This document shows positions 34,126 to 43,586 of a DNA stretch of 64,000 nt, one piece after another. The DNA lies in NCBI RefSeq assembly GCF_003473485.1, contig NC_053048.1:13081501-13145500 (forward strand), written 5' to 3'. This DNA comes from Medicago truncatula (taxonomy: Eukaryota > Streptophyta > Magnoliopsida > Fabales > Fabaceae). Positions within the stretch are counted from its first letter, which is position 1; each line of letters starts with the position of its first letter. The translations under genes and the position numbers were made by a program. The notes below the pieces were generated by a model. The model did not search any database. It was not told the DNA's origin and worked only from the letters and a program-made list of their open reading frames with translations.

Positions 34126-34757
34126 CATATATAGGATCACTCACTTTAACCCTCAATTGATGTTCGTGTGTCAAATCAACCAAGGCACCCTCTACCTCTC
34201 CAACTTTTTCATCAGGCAATGTTGCACTCCAAAAGCAGGGTCAACATCGAAATCATCACGGTCACTGAGATAAAGTTCATGACAAGTGAAGTGTTTGCTA
34301 GTGATGGCATCTTCATCCTCGCTCTCTGTCTCAAGGGCACTAAATACTCTGATCTTCAATTCAATTTGTGCAAAACCTAAACAAGTTTCTTTGATTCTTT
34401 CTTGCTCTGATTTTAGGGTTTGTGAATTTGTGTCTCTCACTCTTCGATTCTACAAATACTTGGGTTTATGTACCAAAAGAAGACGAGGGTTAACGCAAGA
34501 GTGGTTCTGTTGGAACGAGAGTGTAAAAAAAAAGTGATTGTGAGAAGTATGCAATGTAATAGGCGTCAAACATGCATTTTTTACATAAGCTACAAATATT
34601 AGCTTCATGTTTTAACATCAAAAAGCAATATAGACGTAAGTTTGAGGTGACAAACGTACAACCAAACACAGTACAAATGATTATGTGGCTCAAATACAAA
34701 CACAAACACAGTAAATATAGATAGATCAATATATGATATCTATTTAGAACCATGAGG

Positions 34758-35417
34758 CTACTGTAAAGATATCTGAGAAAACAATTCCTCAAGCTGATTT
34801 TCCTTTATCACCACACCATGTTTCTGGGTAAACAATGCATCTTTGACAGAACCGGTTCTAACATCCGCAGTAGCGTCTGAACTGGATATGTTAAAGTATT
34901 CATTGAGGTTGTGCACTGTTCCATCTTGAGCAACAATGGGTTGATGTGGAGGAGGCTGTTCAATCCAATGTCCATCAGAACCTTTCATGTGTCTTCTATC
35001 AGATGCAAAACAACGAAGGAAGATCGGAGCATGAACAATTCTGAATAATCTATTATAATCAGAAAAAAGTTGAAAAGAAGGGCGAATGGTTTCAGACACA
35101 TATGAAGGTAGAGGTGAAGGAAAAGGAAGAGTTGAATCTAAGTCCCAAACTAGTGGGAGGCCACCTCCTTGATTTGTCTGAATGCAAATGACATGGTAAT
35201 CCCAGAGAATAACCCCATCTGCCCTTTGGCTAGCTTTTTGATTCCAAAGTGGGATATGTTTCTTATCATTGGAAATGAAAGCAACAAAAAGATCAGATCC
35301 TTCCGAATTTGCTATTCCATCACTGCACAATTTCTTGCAAAGCAAATATACATTCTCCTCACAATAAAAAGGGGTGTGGTGGAAGAGAGAAACATCCATA
35401 GTTGACGTTGCCGCCAT
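34758..35417 (-). CDS. NTAQ1: Protein N-terminal glutamine amidohydrolase
   Basis: Uninterrupted 219-residue frame from ATG at 35417. It shows the family signatures: FYCEENVYLLC (catalytic Cys about 19), GVILWDYHVI (His75) and LVWDLDSTLPFP (Asp94), the Cys-His-Asp triad of Nt-Gln amidases, plus FRIVHAPIFLRCFASDRRHM and the late DGTVHNLNEYF. Length is close to the ~200-220 residues of eukaryotic members. The enzyme deamidates exposed N-terminal Gln to Glu, feeding proteins into arginylation and the Arg/N-degron pathway; cytosolic and nuclear, with no targeting peptide here. The coding sequence has no intron. A solo LTR begins 34 bp above the ATG, so the promoter must be LTR-derived or lie above 40307. 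Its 3' end faces the start of the GLE1 relic on the same strand. Confidence 0.93.
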   Translation of the reverse strand: MAATSTMDVSLFHHTPFYCEENVYLLCKKLCSDGIANSEGSDLFVAFISNDKKHIPLWNQKASQRADGVILWDYHVICIQTNQGGGLPLVWDLDSTLPFPSPLPSYVSETIRPSFQLFSDYNRLFRIVHAPIFLRCFASDRRHMKGSDGHWIEQPPPHQPIVAQDGTVHNLNEYFNISSSDATADVRTGSVKDALFTQKHGVVIKENQLEELFSQISLQ

Positions 35418-37065
35418 TGATCAACACTCTACAGCGCAGCAGCAACAAACCTGTAACAACTGGGATTTTTAACCAAAAGATATTTTAGATTTAAATAGTT
35501 TTACACAACATCAAGACCAATTTGAATAACTTGATTAAAATTAAAAGCGATGTTCATTACAAAATAATTGAGAAGGAAGTTATTAGAGTTTTACAAAACA
35601 TTTTGAAATTAAATCTATACTATATATAAACTCTAAAACTAGACATTTGACAGTGTGATCCGACTCTGATTAACTTCAAAAGATTTATACCTAAAAAAAT
35701 AATCAACATAGTGGGATGAGATACTACGATCTCAGTGAGTTCCCAAACTCGGGATAAGTCATAGTATGCCAATTATAAAAGTAACTACTAATTATAACTC
35801 TGGAAGATTATGATCATAAAACATAATAATGTATACTTTCGCCTTAAACTCTTTTGTTTACTAAGTATTCATGATTTGCCTTTCTACTGAATATCTTGAT
35901 TTATCTAGGTTTGCCCTGCAATGTTTAACTTGTATTCATACTTATCATAGATTATTCGTTTGTTCGTTCATACTTAGCGTTCGCAACTTCCCTGAGTGTG
36001 GGTATACACAAGAGAAAGTTACCAACCAGTAAAGCACGCCAAAAAGCGGTAAGTGGCGGCCCACCTACTACTTTACTGTAAACGTCATTTAAGGTACCCT
36101 TTTTCTAAGAATACCTTATCTACCCCACAATTTTCTATTTTATCATTCTTTTCATATAATACATAGCCGCTTGATTACCGAGACTGGTAATTATCATTAT
36201 CTTTAATTCTTATACTACCTAGAAGTATAATTATACTTCTAGTAATCTTGGATGTCTTTACTTATTTGTCATCATGTACCATAATTCATAATTAAAATAT
36301 CATCATTTACTATACAAACAATGAATACAAAGACAAAAATTCACACTTCACACACAAACACACATGCTTTGTGCCATATGGAGCTGAAGTAGATGATCCT
36401 TCACAAATCATATAAATACTTTATGCTACGCTAAATGTGTTCGAAACTTTAAATCATTAATTGAAGCAAATATAATTTATATCAACATTTACACCTATTC
36501 ATATGTCAATCCACATTTGTCCACTTCATCAATTCATCTTAGCTAGTCTAATCACACAATACTAATGTTGCAATGAGTAAAATCTTCCTTTAAATGAAAT
36601 TAATCATGCAATTCTGAATGTGTCAGTATCAGCTCAAAAGCATTCAAATACATTAAACCCAAAACTTATATTCGCATGAAAGCAATTCAGCATTCAAAGA
36701 TAATAATGAATCATAGATCAATAGAGATAATTACTGAATTCTAATTTCATAATCAATCAAATGAATGACAAATGAAGGAAGAGGAAGCCACCTTGATTCT
36801 GTATGATGAAAGATGATGCTTCTAATGATTCCCCAATCCTTAGCTCTTGCTTTCAATTTCTACAAATCTCCAAAACCCCAATTTCGTGTTCTTCCTCTTT
36901 GATCAAACCCTAGCATGAATTGGTACTATAAACTTCTTCTTCTCTAATTATCTATTGCATAAAGGGATTTTAAAGTAGAATTGGTGATGTTGGGTGATGG
37001 TGGCTGAGAGATACACGAGGGAGAGAAGGGAGGAAAGTTGGAAAATCTGTTTTTCCTTTTTGGTT

Positions 37066-37070
<5 letters not shown>

Positions 37071-37123
<53 letters not shown>
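37071..37123. repeat. (AT)n microsatellite
   Basis: Twenty-six uninterrupted AT units inside the solo LTR. Confidence 0.97.
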
Positions 37124-37125
<2 letters not shown>

Positions 37126-37167
37126 TGTGTTGGCCAATTACTACCATGTCCCTGCTAAAACATGGTA

Positions 37168-38162
37168 GAGTTTTTCTATTTACACCCTATATATTTCTGG
37201 TTACACCCAATTTTTTTAAAAAGTTTTTGATAATATCAAAATTGTCCTTTTATATAAATTTTTTTAAAATCTTGATTTCATTCATTGTCACTCTAAAATT
37301 TCACTCTCTTTCACCCACCAACGATCAAACATTCCTGATGTTCAATTAATCGTTATGGAAGATTAAAGAGTGAATCAAAACATCTTTCATTCATACTCGA
37401 TTGCATATAAATAAGTGAATTTTTTCTTCTTTTTCAATAACGCTGGTTTCAATTTTCTTCTTCTTGTTCAACTGCACTGTCGTAATTTTACATTGTTGAG
37501 GTTAACTTAAATTCAGTTTAAGTAGGTTCATGTAAACTTAGTTTACATAATCTACTTCAACTTAGTTTACATAACCTACTTAAACTGAGTTTAAGTATGT
37601 ACACTTAAACTCAATTTACATGACCTACTTAAACTAAGTTTACATGTACATACTTAAACTGATATTACGTATAATCATTGAACAAGGTTGAACTTTTAGA
37701 TGTACACTTAAACTCAGTTTACATGACCTACTTAAACTGAGTTTAAGTATGTATACTTAAACTCAGTTTACATGAGCTACTTAAGCTAAGTTTACATGAT
37801 CTATTTAAACTGAGTTTAAGTATGTACACTTAAACTTAGTTTACGTGGCCTACTTAAAATAAGTTTACATGTACATACTTAAACTGAGATTACGTAGAAT
37901 CATTGAATAATGTTGAACTTTTAAATGTACACTTAAATTCGGTTTACATGACCTACTTAAACTGAGTTTAAGTATGTACACTTAAACTCAGTTTACATGA
38001 CCTACTAAAACTAAATTTACATGACCTACTTAAACTGAATAGGGATCTAGGGTGTAACCAAGAAAAAAGAAAGATGCTTTTTGAAAATTAAATTTTATGG
38101 AAGGGTAATTTTATCATTTTGGAGTGCAACCAGGATTAAACAGGGTGTAATTAGAAAAACTC
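37168..38162. mobile_element. Mutator-like MITE with a palindromic internal array
   Basis: Ends GAGTTTTTCTATTTACACCC and (complement) GAGTTTTTCTAATTACACCC; AACATGGTA flanks exactly at 37159-37167 and 38163-38171, a 9-bp duplication as made by Mutator-like transposases. About 37500-38040 is an array of 24-25-bp units built on the near-palindrome CTTAAACTGAGTTTAAG and its partner GTAAACTNAGTTTAC, with a ~228-bp higher-order repeat (GTTGAACTTTTAGATGTACA near 37685 and GTTGAACTTTTAAATGTACA near 37910). No ORF. Confidence 0.9.
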
Positions 38163-38289
38163 AACATGGTATTCTGTAATTGCTCTTGGTTATGCCGTAG
38201 AAACTTCGATTTATACAAAAGACCACACCTTTTCGCATACATAGAAGATGGCTTCTGAACAAAATTTAGGATTATGTCCTAGCTCTCGA

Positions 38290-39087
38290 TTTTGAGCAAA
38301 ATTCATCGAGAACTAGGAGGTGAGGGGAGGTGAGAGGAGGGATTTTAACGGAGGCGAGGGGAAGACATATATTTTAATTAAAAATGTGTTTGGTTCACAA
38401 GGGCAAGGGAGGAGGGGGGATTTTAAAATTATTTTACCGTTTTACCCTTAAACTTAATTAAATAAAAGACCAAAAATGTTGATGAAATTTTTTTATAAGG
38501 ACTAAAAATGCTGATGAAAAATTTTATATGGACTAAAAAATATGATTTTATTTTATAGGGATTAAAAACAAAATTTTGAATGTTTATAGGGACCATTTAC
38601 TTAATTAACCCTTTATTTTATTTGTTTTAATTTTTTTGGGTTAATATATTACAAAAATAATTTTATTTAGTCCAATGCTACCTATTTTATATATAAATGT
38701 GATGTTTTATTAAAAACGGTTCGACCCCGGTTCAACTCCGGTTGGACCTTCAAACCCTGAACCCATGCTTTTACCGGTTTGATATCCGGTCCGGTTCTGA
38801 TTACCTTGAAAAATATAATAAAATAATAATAATAATTGTTACAAGAATAAGATAACCTAATAATAATAAGATTATCACAAAAATAATATAATTTAATAAT
38901 AATAAAAGTTGTTACAAGGTTAATATTGAGATTTGAAATTAATTTAAGGATGATTATGACAATGCAATAAAATTTTAAACAGATTTGCTCCCCTCCCTTC
39001 CCCTTCTAAAAATTGAACCAAACACTTCAAATTAAAAAACTCTCCTCCCCTCCCCTCCAAAACTCTCGAACCAAACGGACCCGGTCA
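38290..39087. repeat. Inverted-repeat element with GAGGGGAGG-rich ends
   Basis: TCGAGAACTAGGAGGTGAGG with AGGAGGGATTTTAA and GTGTTTGGTTCACAAGGGCA at the left mirror the complement of the right end (TTCGAGAGTTTTGGAGGGGA, GTGTTTGGTTCAATTTTTAG). The arms are about 110-130 bases with indels. Interior has no ORF. Target duplication not resolved. Confidence 0.6.
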
Positions 39088-39103
39088 AAATAACAGTTTT
39101 ATA

Positions 39104-40072
39104 TTCCTTCCGTCTCAAATTGTATGTTGTTTTGAGAAAAAAAAAAATTTGTTTCAAATTATATGTCAATTTACAATATCAATAAAACATTAATATTATT
39201 TTTCCTATTATATCTCTAACTATTTATTACTCTTTTTTTTTTTCAATTCTTTAATTTATCTTTCTCATACCATTTGTTAATGATAATTTTGTAAAACAAT
39301 TCATAATATCTTTTGACGGGTGCTAGTCACACCCAAAAAAAAACAAGTTACACCTAAATTTATTTAAAATTTTACAATAATACCAAAATTACCCTCTTCA
39401 TATAAATTTTTAAAAACCCATCTTTTATGATCATTCTGAACCCTTACCCCCTTTCATCCACAAATCACCATAGATGTGCAACCAATATCTGAATCAACAT
39501 CTTTGTTATTGATCTGTACTATATTTATAAAGGTTAGTGAATTTCATGAATTTCATTTTCGATGAGTTTCTATTTGTTTATTGTTTGTTTTGGTATGAGA
39601 TATGCCTGTCAATTTGATTTTAAGTGAGAGGTTAGTGTAAATTAAGTTTATGTGTATGTATATAAAAGGGGTTAATGTAGTTTACGTATGTAGGTTAATG
39701 TAAATTCAAGTTTACGTATGTTCAATTTAGGTTAGTGTAAATTCAGTTTACTTACATTCAATCTAGATTAATGTAAATTAAGTTTACTTATGTTCAATTT
39801 AGGTTAATGTAAATTTAGTTTACGTATGTATATAAGAGGTTAGTGTAAATTCAGTTTACTTACGTTCAATCTAGGTTAATGTAAATTAAGTTTATTTATG
39901 TTCAATTTACGTTAATGTAAATTTAGTTGATTTGAAATTTTTATTTTAATTAAAGGGTATATTAGTCATTCTAGGGTGTAACTTGTTTTTTTAGGGGTGT
40001 GACTAACACCAATCATATCTTTTTCCCACACAAAATTAATTATATTTTTTAATATATTTAAGACGGAGGGAG
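39104..40072. mobile_element. Stowaway-type MITE interrupted by a second MITE
   Basis: Left end TTCCTTCCGTCTCAAAT and complement of right end CTCCCTCCGTCTTAAAT, flanked by TA (39102-39103, 40073-40074). Removing the nested element at 39315-40014 and one copy of its 9-bp duplication leaves a 260-bp Stowaway. Confidence 0.85.
39315..40014. mobile_element. Second Mutator-like MITE with an AGTTTAC array
   Basis: Ends GACGGGTGCTAGTCACACCC and (complement) GATTGGTGTTAGTCACACCC; ATATCTTTT flanks at 39306-39314 and 40015-40023 (9 bp). Subterminal ATTACCCTCTTCATATAAAT resembles ATTGTCCTTTTATATAAATT of the element at 37168, so the two are related. The interior (39630-39930) repeats AGGTTAGTGTAAATTCAGTT and TTACTTACGTTCAATCTAGG in units of about 35-45 bp. 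Confidence 0.9.
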
Positions 40073-40307
40073 TAGTTTTTATCTTAATTTCTCGGGTATT
40101 CATATAATCAATGATGTTTTGATACTTTGGGTTGTTGCTCCATCACGTACGGTGCATCACATACTAACCTTTGTAGAACTTATTTTACCCCTCGGATAGT
40201 ATTAGCTCTAATTTAATTTATTTCTACATTACTAACACTTCTTATTACACTTAAGAATGCTCTTACTTGATCACTATTTTTAATTATAAACGATTTGGGA
40301 TATTACA

Positions 40308-41339
40308 AAATCCAACCGTTGAGCCTATCCATGTGATTTATGGTCTATTAATAAACATAGAATGGGGTCACAACAAAATTTTAAAATGGTCAATGATTTT
40401 GCATCTCGTTAATTAAAATAGTCTTCGACATTAAAATAATTTTTCAATATACTTACTTATTGTTATATAAGTCTTATAAGTACTTGTTTATTGTCATTTC
40501 AGTCCATATATGAAAAGAGTTATTGTGAGCATTGGGAGATTGTTTTAGCGAGACTGTTTTGACTAACAAAGTGCACAATCAAAGACTATTTCGACTAACA
40601 AAGTGCACAATCAGAGACTATTTTGTAATTTTGATACATTAAAAGACTATTGTGACTACTCATTGCACATTCAAGAACCAAATTACCCCCACAAAGCTTA
40701 CTAGAGATGTAATAAAAATTGTCATAATATGTATTTTAGGGGCATTTGAATTTTATCAAAACTTTAACATATTTTATTATTTTACATAAAATTTAGATGA
40801 GTTGGGTTCTAGAGGTTCGCCACGATCAGATCAGATCTCAAGATTCAAAGCACACTTAAAAATGTATATACAAATTACCCATCAAAGATGTCTTCATCGA
40901 CAACAAAATTTAAATCCACAATCTTACGTGTGGTTAACTCCTTCCAGCTGAGTCAACATTCCATAAATGTTTTAATAGATCTAAAAACATAATTTATTGA
41001 CCTTTTTATAGCGGATAATTTATTTAACTTATTGGCTTGCTTTTAATACCAAAAAAAAATAAAACAAATAGAGCTATAACTTGATAAATTACAATATCAA
41101 AACTGAATAAAGAATAAGAGTAATTAGATAGAGTATAAAGTTTGTAGTACATAACAAAAGTGACCCACTACACAATAAAGATGCCTTTACAACAAAAGAA
41201 AAGAGTATATGGAGTTGACACACGCTTATTAAAGACTAATTGCCTCTAAGTCTTCGGTTAATGTACGCTAATCGTTGTTCAAGGTGTAAGGGGTTTAAGT
41301 TTAAAAAAGCTTAGCTTGAAGAAGATGAGCTAGTAGAGG
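40308..41339. other. Spacer beyond the solo LTR
   Basis: Probably the original upstream region of NTAQ1. A GACTAACAAAGTGCACAATC phrase is repeated twice (40560-40620) with a third diverged copy. No gene seen. Confidence 0.35.
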
Positions 41340-42306
41340 TCTTTAAAAGAGGGTGGGACAAGAATGTTATTGGTGCTCTTGTATAAAAAATTAAGGGTTG
41401 TTTAGAAGAATATGACATTTGTGGGAATAGAATTATGAAGTGTTTCAGCTTAGCTGAGAAGATGATTATTGGAGAGAGCAAAAGTGTATTGGCTTAGAGA
41501 AGGCGATACTAACTTTATGTTCTTTAATGTCGTTGCATCAACCAGAAGATCAACATTATTTTGAAACTTACTAATGATGAAGGTAACTTGGTGTTTGAAC
41601 AAGATAGTATTTTGCACCATAGCAAAGAGTTTTTTGATAATCGGTTTCTTGCTAGCAACAAGAAGAATGAACAAGTTCTTCGTCATGTGGTCCCACGGGT
41701 AACAAATGAGCACAACTTAGAACTCATGCGACCGTTTAGGGAAGAGGAATTTGAGAAGGCACTTTCATAGATGCATTCAGATAAAGCTCGTTTATGTGGA
41801 AGGAGGTGTTTTTTTGCTATATGAAGGATAAAGTGTGAAATAAATTCATAGTTGGTCTAGTAAGCATCTCTCCAAAGCGGGCAGAGAGGTCCTTGTTAAA
41901 TCTGTTGCTCATGCGATCCCTACATGTTGCATGAGCACAATTTTAATACCATTGTCGTTGGGAGAGAAAATGGAAAGAATGATTAATTCATTTTGGTGGA
42001 GGTGAATAGAGGCACTTGTAGAGGAATTAATTGGCTAAGTTGAGAAAAACTTACCATGAGGAAAGAACATGGAAGAATGGAGGCTCACTTATGGCATAAT
42101 CCAAGCTATGTGTGAGGCAGTATCCACTCTTCCGAAGTGGTAGTTAAAGGAAGGCTTAGATGGCACATTGGTGACGGTAAAGACATCAACGTTTGGAAGG
42201 ATCCATGGCTCTGTAACAGTAGTAGTGCGTGTGTAGTTTCCAATCCCATCATATGTCACAAAGATTTAAGAGCTTCTCATCTTATGGTCACACTAGTGGC
42301 CAATGG

Positions 42307-42947
42307 TGTTATATATCTTGTTTGTTGGGAAGAGGCTGCTGCACTTGAAATCTGAAATGTTTAATGATCATGCATGTAAAACTCAAAGCGTATGGGGTTG
42401 CCACACTAACCTTTAGGTTCGATTCGCCCTCACCAATAAATGTATATTGGATGCAATAGGAATGACCGACGAATCCCCTTCAGGATACTATGAGTTCCTT
42501 GACGTGTATTGCACAACCACACCAAGCGTATCTCCTAACAGTATTTTACAGATTTATGGTTCCAGCAATTCACTCATGCATTAGAGAATTGATGGATGAT
42601 TTAGAATAATAGAATGATGAAGAATTATGTTGTTAATGTAACAAAATTTTGTCCAAATTGTGTGTAGTTGTATGGTTTTTGTATATCTTCAACTAATGCC
42701 CAAATGTCAAGTATTTATAGTGCATTATATGACTCTTCACATGAGAGAAAGCACCTATTTAACTTGAATCAATGCCATGATTCATTAAGCACCCTTTTGC
42801 CAAAGGTTATAACCATATATACTTGAATCAATGTCATGGTTCATTATTAATAATAAATAATAATGTTCCAATGTATATGAATGGTTCCCATGAAGAGTTA
42901 CAACTTTTGGTTCTAAAGTGATTCCATTATTTTGGAAATCACCAACA
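42307..42947 (-). repeat. 3' LTR of the copia element
   Basis: In element orientation starts TGTTGGTGATTTCC and ends ATATATAACA. Four substitutions from the 5' LTR: two in the GATTCGCCCTCACC segment, one in ACCGACG and one in CAATGCCATG. Confidence 0.95.
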
Positions 42948-42965
42948 ATCCCCCACCATTTTCAA
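42948..42965 (-). promoter_or_regulatory. Polypurine tract of the copia element
   Basis: In element orientation GAAAATGGTGGGGGAT directly precedes the 3' LTR, the expected primer for plus-strand DNA synthesis. Confidence 0.85.
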
Positions 42966-43586
42966 AATACTAAATCACATAAATCCGGAAATTCCATGCC
43001 TTCAGATAATGGTATCTCGCGATTTGAACCATTACTTAGTAAGTTAAGTTTTCGCTCATTCCCAAATAGTATGGTAGGCAAGCTTTGAACCAACTATCCA
43101 TTAGGACAAGTGTGCATAACTTACACATAGAATCTCGGTACCATTGATAAAGAGACTTGTAAGATGGCACATTAAGAAGGCCTTGTGTCATATATCCCTT
43201 TTCATGAGAATTTAAGAGTCAAGCCCTTGAACTCCGTGAAGCGGCCAAACTTCATTCTCACATAGGTAGACTATATCGGGAATGCCCCATAAGTATGCAT
43301 TCCAGCAAATATATGCTATATGTCCATTAAGAGGAAAACATCATCCTACCTTTTTTCTTCTTATGGTCCAAGTACTTTTACCTTTGGGATGTATCTATTG
43401 TCAAGTACAACAATTACTCTAATAGTGTACTTTCACCATTGAACCCAAGACTTGATGCTACTCAAGTGTAGGTTGAGTTTCCACTATTGGTAATCAATTA
43501 GATATGGGCTTGAGTCCCATCCCCAATGATGTCTTCAACACCATATCCTTTGTCAGACCTTTCGTCAAAGGATCTGCAAGATTCTT

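Larger units (their letters stand above)
29130..34440 (-). pseudogene. GLE1: GLE1-like mRNA-export factor, intron-containing pseudogene
   Basis: Exon-like blocks in order match plant GLE1: 34440-34145 (HFTCHELYLSDRDDFD), about 33480-33298 (QDEIRNKISALKTALLNER, KKFDTQYQRQ), 32681-32513 (ALDNRLTAVQWNRELRSQIE), 31609-31389 (AAAGAERRAEKDATE), about 30900-30800 (GRLQKLKELCERNQVI), 30454-30382 (IAYVISHYIS), 30241-30158 (MDIILAELHKACLYTVPKH), about 29829-29696 (LKSYMKLYGALVQ), about 29580-29490 (ARFWNSLPANEYTASLLHAF) and about 29410-29200 (GFALYKRYKSQFLKMLKI). Splice sites persist but stops occur at 31580-31582 (TGA), 30864-30866 (TAG) and near 33392 (TAG), and one base is lost near 34185. Retained introns show a DNA-level duplication, not a retrocopy. 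Intact GLE1 activates the DEAD-box ATPase at the nuclear pore; this copy cannot encode it. Confidence 0.82.
35452..40307 (+). mobile_element. Solo LTR of a gypsy element carrying nested insertions
   Basis: Starts TGTAACAACTGGGATTTTT and ends TTTGGGATATTACA, the TGTAACA...TATTACA form of plant Tekay/Del-type LTRs. Flanks AAACC (35447-35451) and AAATC (40308-40312) match at four of five bases. Subtracting the nested insertions (37168-38162, about 38290-39087, 39104-40072) leaves about 2.1 kb, a plausible LTR length. No internal genes or second LTR remain. Inserted in the leader/promoter of NTAQ1. The boundaries rest on termini and a mismatched duplication, so the call is moderate. Confidence 0.55.

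Noticed and set aside
34286..34537. Plus-strand frame opposite the first GLE1-like exon
   Set aside because: Antisense shadow of HELYLSDRDD-type codons.
34758..35417. NTAQ1 as a processed retrogene
   Set aside because: The coding sequence lacks introns, but no poly-A remnant or target duplication is visible downstream; exon structure of orthologues is needed to decide.
36944..37147. Frame encoding an (IY)n repeat
   Set aside because: Simple translation of the (AT)n microsatellite.
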